From positions 1 to 11,332 of the forward strand of contig JAQUYJ010000025.1 in the NCBI GenBank assembly GCA_028691905.1: 11,332 nt of DNA. The letters are read 5' to 3'. Position numbers and translations under genes: made by a program. A model generated the notes under the pieces. It saw only the letters and a program-made list of their open reading frames with translations, was not told the DNA's origin and did no database searches. Positions 6,037 through 11,332 of the stretch are shown here, piece after piece (the first letter of the stretch is position 1; the number at the start of each line of letters is the position of its first letter). This DNA is from Bacilli bacterium (GTDB taxonomy: Bacteria > Bacillota_I > Bacilli_A > ML615J-28 > CAG-698).

Positions 6037-8083
6037 ATTCGTTTCGGAATATATTTTGATAGTATTGATCCAAAACCGTTTTGATAAAGGCAAACCAATC
6101 AGGCAGTCCTGTTATGGTCGGCTGAACACGGTAGGGAACGCTCTCGATTGTTCCTGCTTCATTTTCTGCAATAATTTTAATGGCAATGGATGCTGTTCCA
6201 TTTGCTGGAAAATTCATTGTAAAGGTATGTAATTGACCAATTTCACGAATATTCGCATCACTTACAATCCAGTTTGATCCATCATAACTGTAATAGACTT
6301 GATAGGAAAAGGCGGATCCAACAAAAACCTGTGCCTTTTCAAAATAGAAAGAAAATGTGTTTCCAGGATAAATCGTTCCAATTGCTTCCATATAATGGAA
6401 ATTTCCAATTTGAACAGAAAGAGTGGTTGAAGCATTTTCCATATCGATAACTGAAGCGGTCCCCGGGGTATTCGTTTTGGAAACAGGAACAACAGCATAT
6501 TGATAATCATCGGTAAGGGAAGCAAGATTGTTATATATCAGATCATTGTTTTCATTGGGACCAATCATATCCACCAATTGGGTTGGATCATCCGGATTCA
6601 CTGTGCCTTGATTGCGATAAATCGCATATTTATTGGCATTGGCTACGGGTGTCCAGGTCAAAACTATTTTGTCATCTGTAATTGGTACCAGTTGTAAATC
6701 GGTAATCCTTGCTGGCTGAACAGGTTGGACTGTTCTCAGTTCAGGAGTAAGGGCTTTGTTTGTCCAGAATTCGGAGGTTATCTTACTGACTCCTGCTACA
6801 TTTTTTGATTGATTTAGATAACGGTAATTGAATATACAGACACCCTGTACTTCCGGGTGCTTTGTATTGTAAAGAATTTGATTTGCAGCTTCCATGGGGT
6901 TTGTTTCCCATGAACCGCCGGCATCTCCAGAATACATTCGATAGAGTCCCATTCCTGCATATAAATTCACATTCTTGTACTTAACTACTTTCGCCCACCA
7001 GTCGATGACATCGGCATATGGTGCAGCATACAGTTCAAATGACCAATAGGATTGGGGAATAATATAGTCAATCCACTCATTGTCAACCCATTTTTTTGTA
7101 TTGCAGTATAAATAGGAAGAATAGTGTTCTTGTCCGGCTGTATTGGAACCATTTGTAACTGCAGTTCCAAATTCATCATAAGTGACAACACCGTTTCCAT
7201 TGCGCCAAATACCTGTTGGAGCTATACCCAATTGAACATATCGTTGATGCGTGCTGTTATATTGGCGGATGGTTTGACTTAAGTCTTGAATAAACAAATC
7301 TATTTGTTCTCTTCGCCAGTCATAAATATTGGTAGTTGAAGAGGAAGCCTTATATTTGTTATAGGTTGTTAAATCAGCTGTTGAAGACATCGAAGCATAG
7401 AAATAATCGTCAAAATGAATGGCATCCACATCGTATTTCGCAATCACTTCCATACAGGTGTCAACCAAAAAGTCACGGACAGCTGGTTCTCCCGGATTCA
7501 AAATAGCTCCCGGAGAGGTGATAATAACATTTTCTGCTTTACTGGCAGGATTTTGTGGTTCATTTTCATATTTTGATGTTATAAAATCAAGGGAAGTCGT
7601 AGCTCTTGTTATCCGATAGGGATTCATCCAGGCATGAAATTCAATTCCACGACGATGACATTCACCGATAAACCATTCCAAATAATCCCAGCGCTCAAAA
7701 TTGGCTCCTGAGACATAAGTCGACTTCATATTCAAATCAGAATCATATAATGCGTCGTGCATAATACGAATATGAAATACGATTGCATTTAATTTGAAGT
7801 ATTCCATTGTGTCCAAAACACTCAGTAATTCCGCTTTAAAGGAAGCATCTGTTATATAGGACCCAATATCGCTGACAAGGGGTGAAACCCACACAGCCCG
7901 AAAATCCGTCTCCTGAATGGTATATTCGGTCGGTATCAGTACCTGAACACTGCTGTTGCGATACGTTACATAACCGGATCCACTTGTTTTTTCAATCGGA
8001 ACAAGCGTTACTGTAGCCTGGACGGGGGGAATGATAAGTATAATCAGTAAAAATGTTAAAACAGTTATGAAGATTTTTTTCAA
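6035..8083 (-). CDS. Secreted GHL10-type (DUF187) glycosyl hydrolase with FN3 domain
   Basis: A 682-residue protein read from TTG 8083, where GGGAGG sits 7 bases upstream and a clean signal peptide begins at once (MKKIFITVLT, core to about 19, likely cleavage after VQA at 23). A longer frame back to 8161 would place 26 polar residues in front of it and overlap recX, so it is rejected. Residues 60-440 form the GHL10 TIM barrel: FRAVWVSPLV (61-70), HAWMNPYRI (150-158), DAIHFDDYFY (220-229, with the paired acid residues 225-226), and IDYIIPQSYW (338-347). A fibronectin-III-like domain (456-540) and a beta-rich C-terminal domain (555-655) follow. Family knowledge: relatives such as E. coli DigH (YngK) cleave peptidoglycan glycans lacking peptide stems. 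The substrate here is inferred as cell-wall or other extracellular glycan. There is no LPXTG or lipobox, so it is probably released or held by the C-terminal domains. Confidence 0.87.
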   Translation of the reverse strand: MKKIFITVLTFLLIILIIPPVQATVTLVPIEKTSGSGYVTYRNSSVQVLIPTEYTIQETDFRAVWVSPLVSDIGSYITDASFKAELLSVLDTMEYFKLNAIVFHIRIMHDALYDSDLNMKSTYVSGANFERWDYLEWFIGECHRRGIEFHAWMNPYRITRATTSLDFITSKYENEPQNPASKAENVIITSPGAILNPGEPAVRDFLVDTCMEVIAKYDVDAIHFDDYFYASMSSTADLTTYNKYKASSSTTNIYDWRREQIDLFIQDLSQTIRQYNSTHQRYVQLGIAPTGIWRNGNGVVTYDEFGTAVTNGSNTAGQEHYSSYLYCNTKKWVDNEWIDYIIPQSYWSFELYAAPYADVIDWWAKVVKYKNVNLYAGMGLYRMYSGDAGGSWETNPMEAANQILYNTKHPEVQGVCIFNYRYLNQSKNVAGVSKITSEFWTNKALTPELRTVQPVQPARITDLQLVPITDDKIVLTWTPVANANKYAIYRNQGTVNPDDPTQLVDMIGPNENNDLIYNNLASLTDDYQYAVVPVSKTNTPGTASVIDMENASTTLSVQIGNFHYMEAIGTIYPGNTFSFYFEKAQVFVGSAFSYQVYYSYDGSNWIVSDANIREIGQLHTFTMNFPANGTASIAIKIIAENEAGTIESVPYRVQPTITGLPDWFAFIKTVLDQYYQNIFRNE

Positions 8084-8090
8084 TTGTTTT

Positions 8091-8096
8091 CCTCCC
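8091..8096 (-). promoter_or_regulatory. Ribosome binding site supporting the TTG start of the hydrolase
   Basis: GGGAGG on the minus strand, 7 bases before TTG 8083-8081. No comparable site precedes the upstream ATG at 8161, which lies inside recX. Confidence 0.8.
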
Positions 8097-8107
8097 TTTT
8101 TAAAAAA

Positions 8108-8116
8108 ATAATAGCA
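8108..8116 (-). promoter_or_regulatory. Possible extended -10 promoter for the hydrolase
   Basis: In the 52-base gap after recX the minus strand reads TGC-TATTAT, an extended -10 form. No convincing -35 lies at the right distance, so this is weak. If false, the hydrolase is simply the last gene of the prfB-yitT-recX message. Confidence 0.3.
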
Positions 8117-8135
8117 GTTTTTTCTTATTTTTATC

Positions 8136-8906
8136 TTAAGACTGCAGTTGTTCCCAGGCATCTTTGATTTTGGCGTAGGAATAGCCTTTGTTCAGCAAGG
8201 CAGCATACACTTTCTGTTTTAATTCTGTTTGATTTAATTTGTTTTCGTAACGCAACCAAATTTTGTTTAAATCTTTCATTAACTGTTCATCACTTTCATC
8301 AACAAAAACAGTTTTATTTAATATCGATAATATGGTGGATGAATCAAAGCCGTTACGAAGCAATTTCTGATAAATTTTTTGTTTTTGCTTGGCAACGGGC
8401 AGTATTTTGTTTTGCTTGCTTGCTTGATCTATTTGTTTTTCAATTATATTTATTTGCTCGTTTTCCTTATACTCCTGCATTACCGCTTCAATAATACTGT
8501 TTTCAATATGAATTTGGAGGAGTTTCTGACGGATATAATTTGGACCTTTCCCCTGTCGATAATAATAATCCATTTTCAACCTGGCAAGTCGTCCATCATC
8601 TACATACCCCAATTGCTGGAGTTTGAAGATGATTTTTTCAATATGAGTTTCTTCCTTTAAATATTTTCTTATTTCAAAGACAGAACGCATCCCGTATTTT
8701 AAATACTGGATGGTGCGATTGAAATTTTTATTAAAGGCCAAATCTTCCATTATCCGGTCAAATTCTTTTTTGGATATTGTTTTGTTTTTACTAAGGGTGT
8801 GTTGAATAAGGGTGTCTTCATCAAACAGATATGTCCCCTCATTTGTTTTGACTGTATATCCCTTTTTTTTCTTGGTAATGGATTCAATAATTATCTCATT
8901 TTCCAT
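8136..8906 (-). CDS. recX: RecX, regulator of RecA
   Basis: A 256-residue helical protein, close to the B. subtilis RecX size (about 264). After a small N-terminal domain (1-50) come repeated three-helix units. The first has RTIQYLKYGMRSVFEIRKYL (64-83) with the typical R-S-x-x-E core, then IIFKLQQLGYVDD (92-104). The second has RQGKGPNYIRQKLLQ (117-131). The last has VYAALLNKGYSYAKIKDAWE (233-252). Family knowledge: RecX binds RecA filaments and limits or modulates strand exchange. ATG 8906 has AAGGA (8914-8918) 7 bases upstream. It overlaps the yitT stop by 11 bases, so translation is probably coupled. Longer frames back to 8969 only read yitT sequence in another frame. No lexA-like box is visible near it, and it is likely expressed with prfB and yitT. 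No recA is in the window. Confidence 0.93.
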   Translation of the reverse strand: MENEIIIESITKKKKGYTVKTNEGTYLFDEDTLIQHTLSKNKTISKKEFDRIMEDLAFNKNFNRTIQYLKYGMRSVFEIRKYLKEETHIEKIIFKLQQLGYVDDGRLARLKMDYYYRQGKGPNYIRQKLLQIHIENSIIEAVMQEYKENEQINIIEKQIDQASKQNKILPVAKQKQKIYQKLLRNGFDSSTILSILNKTVFVDESDEQLMKDLNKIWLRYENKLNQTELKQKVYAALLNKGYSYAKIKDAWEQLQS

Positions 8907-9756
8907 AAGTGAATCCTTCTCCGCTAACTTCATCAGCGCGGACAGCATAATAAAAAGCATCGGGATCATATTGATGGATAATCTTTTTTAACCGATAAAA
9001 TTCAAAAGTGGACAGAACACAAATGAGTTTGTTTTTTTCACTGTTAGTGTATCCACCCAATACTCTGATTTGTGTTACTCCCCTGCCTAAATCAACAAGA
9101 ATTCGTTCTTTAATCTGTTCTGCCTGTGTTGAAATAATGGATACAGCTCTTTTATTAAATCCACTGAAGACGACCTGATCAATTACAAATCCGCTTAAAT
9201 AGATAAAAATAATGCCGTACAGGATCAAACTGAAATCATGAAAAACAAATATACTGCAGATGACTACAATTCCGTCAATCAAATACAGGGAAACAGAATA
9301 GGGAATATGAAAATACTTCAACAGAATATTCTGTGGTATTTCCGTTCCACCGGTTGTTGCACCGTATTTAATGACAATACCCAGTCCGAATCCCATGATA
9401 ATCGCAGCAAAAATGATAATAAGCAAATGATCATTTATAGGATTTGGCTGTAACCATTGATACAATAAATCAAATCCTTTAATAAATACTGGATATAAAA
9501 GAGTCCCATAAACTGTTTTAAGAAAAAATTCTTTTCCTAAAAAGAATAATCCAACAAACAAAAGAATGATATTAATTATTAAAATCGTTAATGCCGGATC
9601 CCATCCAAAAAGACCAAACAGAAGTGTTCCTATGCCGGATGCTCCTCCGATAACAAAATTCTTGGGGGACAGAAAAAAGCTAAAGGAAAAAGAAGAAAGC
9701 ATTACTCCTAACGTAATAAAACCCACTTCTTTTACTTTGTTTTTATTCCATTTCAT
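8896..9756 (-). CDS. YitT/DUF161 membrane protein with C-terminal DUF2179 domain
   Basis: A 286-residue protein. The N-terminal half has five or six hydrophobic segments (about 12-30, 55-73, 80-100, 110-130, 155-172, 177-197) with family motifs IGGASGIGTLLF (36-47) and YGATTGGTEIPQNIL (131-145). Residues 203-280 form the soluble DUF2179 domain (RGVTQIRVLGGYTNSEKN, ending DPDAFYYAVRADEVSGEGF). Family knowledge: YitT-like proteins are widespread in Bacillota and their transport substrate is unsettled. DUF2179 may bind a ligand or regulate the pore. The start ATG 9756 is only three bases past the prfB stop, and its GGAGG lies inside the final prfB codons. The gene ends in TGA inside recX. I do not assign a biochemical activity. 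Confidence 0.9.
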   Translation of the reverse strand: MKWNKNKVKEVGFITLGVMLSSFSFSFFLSPKNFVIGGASGIGTLLFGLFGWDPALTILIINIILLFVGLFFLGKEFFLKTVYGTLLYPVFIKGFDLLYQWLQPNPINDHLLIIIFAAIIMGFGLGIVIKYGATTGGTEIPQNILLKYFHIPYSVSLYLIDGIVVICSIFVFHDFSLILYGIIFIYLSGFVIDQVVFSGFNKRAVSIISTQAEQIKERILVDLGRGVTQIRVLGGYTNSEKNKLICVLSTFEFYRLKKIIHQYDPDAFYYAVRADEVSGEGFTYGK

Positions 9757-9759
9757 ATT

Positions 9760-10863
9760 TTACCTCCGATTGTAACTTGATTTTAAATAGGCATTAATAA
9801 AGCCATCCAAATCGCCATCCATTACACTCGTTGTATTGAATTCTTCATAATCAGTCCGTAAATCTTTTATCATGGAATACGGGTGAAATACATAACTGCG
9901 GATTTGGCTGCCGAATGTGTTTTCTGCAACTTCACCACTTACTTCCTTTAACTTTTTGCTGTTTTCCTCTAATTCCAATTGATATAATTTCGATTTTAAT
10001 ATTTGAAGGGCTTTTTCACGATTTTGAATTTGACTTCTTTCGTTTTGGCAAGTTACAACAATTCCCGTTTTCAGATGGGTAATGCGAACTGCAGAATCGG
10101 TTTTATTGACATATTGGCCGCCTGCTCCGCTGGATCGGTAGGTATCCACCCGAATATCTTCCGGTTTGATTTCAATATTAACATCCTGTTCAACAGAAGG
10201 GAATATAGTCACTGCACAAAAAGAAGTGTGACGTCTTGCATTGCTGTCAAAAGGGGAAATGCGCACTAAACGGTGCACTCCCTGCTCACTTTTCAAATAA
10301 CCATAAGCCTTTTCCCCCCGAATAATAAAACTGACACTTTTAATGCCTGCTTCTTCGCCATCCTGGTAATCCAAAACTTCAATTTGGTATCCTTTTCGTT
10401 CTGCATAGCGTTTATACATGCGGAATAACATTTCACACCAATCCTGAGATTCTGTTCCTCCGGCTCCCGGATGCATTTCAAAGATGGCATCACAGTCATC
10501 ATATTCTTTTGATAAAAGCATTTTAAGTTCAAACTCATTCAATTCAATATCTATTTGCTTTACAATTTCAATAATATCATTCAGAACATCCTCTTCTTCA
10601 CTCTTATGGATGGTAAAGTAGAATTGCAAATCATCCAGTAATGTCTTTAAGTGAGAAAAAGTACCGATTTGTTCTTTCTGTGCTTTCACCTGTTTCAAAA
10701 CAACTGCACTTTCCTGAGGATTATTCCAAAAAGAAGGCTGATTCATTTTTTCTTCGTTAATCTGTAAATCTATTTTTAATTGTTTGATATCCAAAGCTAC
10801 TTCCAGTTCCTCTAAACGGGTTGTATAGTTTTCGATTGCTTTATTAATTTCATAATTTTCCAT
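9760..10863 (-). CDS. prfB: Peptide chain release factor 2 (RF2), no frameshift site
   Basis: A 367-residue class I release factor reading UAA and UGA. The N-terminal coiled coil spans 1-110. The SPF tripeptide that recognises the stop codon is at 203-205 (VRISPFDSNARRHTSF). The GGQ that triggers peptide release is at 248-250 (SGAGGQYVNKTDSAVRI), where Q250 is the normally methylated residue. The gene is one continuous frame: the programmed +1 frameshift found in most prfB genes near codon 25 is absent, and codons 24-25 read TTG GAT where other bacteria have a frameshifted L-D. RF2 made this way cannot feed back on its own synthesis by UGA readthrough. ATG 10863 has AAAGGAGG just upstream. 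A terminator hairpin separates it from secA, and no promoter seems to fit between. It heads the prfB-yitT-recX group. Confidence 0.96.
   Translation of the reverse strand: MENYEINKAIENYTTRLEELEVALDIKQLKIDLQINEEKMNQPSFWNNPQESAVVLKQVKAQKEQIGTFSHLKTLLDDLQFYFTIHKSEEEDVLNDIIEIVKQIDIELNEFELKMLLSKEYDDCDAIFEMHPGAGGTESQDWCEMLFRMYKRYAERKGYQIEVLDYQDGEEAGIKSVSFIIRGEKAYGYLKSEQGVHRLVRISPFDSNARRHTSFCAVTIFPSVEQDVNIEIKPEDIRVDTYRSSGAGGQYVNKTDSAVRITHLKTGIVVTCQNERSQIQNREKALQILKSKLYQLELEENSKKLKEVSGEVAENTFGSQIRSYVFHPYSMIKDLRTDYEEFNTTSVMDGDLDGFINAYLKSSYNRR
9763..9767 (-). promoter_or_regulatory. yitT ribosome binding site embedded in the end of prfB
   Basis: GGAGG is formed by the last two Arg codons of prfB (CGG AGG) and lies 6 bases before ATG 9756. 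Ribosomes finishing prfB are therefore placed to reinitiate on yitT. Confidence 0.8.
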
Positions 10864-10886
10864 GAATTTCCTCCTTTTTCCTGCCC

Positions 10887-10919
10887 AAAAATACTCAAAG
10901 AATGGTTCCTTTGAGTATT
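10887..10919 (-). terminator. Intrinsic terminator between secA and prfB
   Basis: On the minus strand a perfect 11-bp stem (AATACTCAAAG with CTTTGAGTATT, extendable by G-U and A-U to an ACCA loop) ends in five T. Its first bases belong to the secA TAA stop. Only about 24 bases lie between it and prfB, and they hold the ribosome site. Downstream genes must therefore depend on readthrough or on a promoter I cannot see. The U-tract is short, so leaky termination is plausible. Confidence 0.75.
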
Positions 10920-11332
10920 ATTGACCTCTACCACAGCAGTTTTTATATTTTTTTCCGCTTCCACAGGGACATGGATCATTCCGTCCAACTTTGTCCTTGG
11001 CAATGGATGGTTTTTTCTTTGTTTCTTCTTTTCCAGATGAAGCATAGGTATTCTTCACAACAGCTTCCCGCTGCAAATTATCTTTGATTTGAGCCCGATT
11101 AATGAATCGCATCGATTCATTTTCTATATTCTGAATCATCTCTTCAAACTTTTGGAAGCCGATTTCCTGATATTCCCGTAATGGATTGATCTGAGCATAG
11201 GACTGCAAGCGGACTGCCTGCCGTAATTCACTCATCGCATCAATATGTTCCATCCAGAAAGTATCAACAACGCGGAGCAATACGACCTTTAAAAATTCAT
11301 GAATCACTTCCGGTGGATAATTGCTTTGCTTA
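10918..11332 (-). CDS. secA: SecA preprotein translocase ATPase, C-terminal end, partial
   Basis: The frame is open to the right edge and ends in TAA at 10918, giving 138 visible codons, the C-terminal part of a protein usually near 800-840 residues. The segment VVDTFWMEHIDAMSELRQAV is the SecA helical scaffold end. YAQINPLREYQEIGFQKFEE follows, in the C-terminal helical region. The tail has a basic linker and the SEC-C zinc site GRNDPCPCGSGKKYKNCCGR (C-x-C...C-C). Family knowledge: this domain binds SecB or phospholipids and zinc, while the ATPase core lies outside the window. There is no signal of truncation other than the edge. SecA drives proteins through SecYEG, and exported proteins from here, such as the GHL10 hydrolase, would use it. 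secA followed by prfB is a common Bacillota arrangement. Confidence 0.97.
   Translation of the reverse strand, partial: KQSNYPPEVIHEFLKVVLLRVVDTFWMEHIDAMSELRQAVRLQSYAQINPLREYQEIGFQKFEEMIQNIENESMRFINRAQIKDNLQREAVVKNTYASSGKEETKKKPSIAKDKVGRNDPCPCGSGKKYKNCCGRGQ

Noticed and set aside
8084..8161. Upstream extension of the hydrolase to ATG 8161
   Set aside because: It would put 26 polar residues before the signal peptide, overlap recX and lack a ribosome site. TTG 8083 fits better.
8907..8969. Upstream extension of recX to 8969
   Set aside because: The extra residues are yitT coding sequence in another frame. ATG 8906 has AAGGA at proper spacing.
11305..11307. Internal GTG as the start of a short SecC-domain protein
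   Set aside because: The frame continues with SecA-like sequence to the window edge, so this is the tail of full-length SecA.
1..11332. CRISPR arrays, insertion sequences, tRNA or rRNA genes
   Set aside because: No direct-repeat series, transposase, terminal inverted repeats or cloverleaf-like segments were seen on either strand.

Overview
The window looks like chromosomal housekeeping DNA from a low-GC Gram-positive bacterium (Bacillota). The base composition is AT-rich, ribosome binding sites are strong GGAGG or AAAGGA types, and promoters are sigma-A-like with 17-base spacers. Terminators are hairpins followed by T-runs, and secA lies next to prfB as is common in this phylum. An intact RF2 gene, and genes ending in TGA (ftsK, yitT), mean UGA is read as stop, so this is not a UGA-as-Trp mollicute. 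A lineage near Erysipelotrichia is my guess from the soluble FtsK, the yitT/recX/prfB neighbourhood and the small gene set. The sequence alone does not prove it.

Layout. From 1 to 3060, minus strand, there is a three-gene operon. It begins with a one-pass membrane protein of unknown function, followed by a soluble FtsK/SpoIIIE-type DNA translocase. It ends with the start of a signal peptidase I gene that overlaps the ftsK stop codon and runs off the left edge. The intergenic stretch 3061-3188 carries two clear divergent promoters. The right-hand one drives a Cof-type HAD phosphatase (3189-3998). From 3999 to 4319 there is a structured leader: promoter, two hairpins, a 31-codon ORF with an excellent ribosome binding site, and a strong intrinsic terminator. 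It sits directly before pit (phosphate permease) and its DUF47/PhoU-like partner (4320-6006). A bidirectional terminator separates these from a leftward gene series that, in transcription order, reads secA (partial), terminator, prfB, yitT, recX, and a secreted GHL10-type glycosyl hydrolase.

How the genes fit together. The left operon joins chromosome translocation, an unknown membrane protein and protein export. The centre is phosphate uptake, apparently under attenuation-like control. The right side joins protein export (SecA), translation termination (RF2), a YitT membrane protein, RecA control (RecX) and a cell-surface hydrolase. Genes are tightly packed, and several starts are embedded in the preceding gene. 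I see no mobile element, CRISPR array, tRNA or rRNA. The most interesting parts are the pit leader with its small ORF, the pairing of a membrane protein with a motor that lacks its membrane domain, and the extended N-terminus of the signal peptidase.
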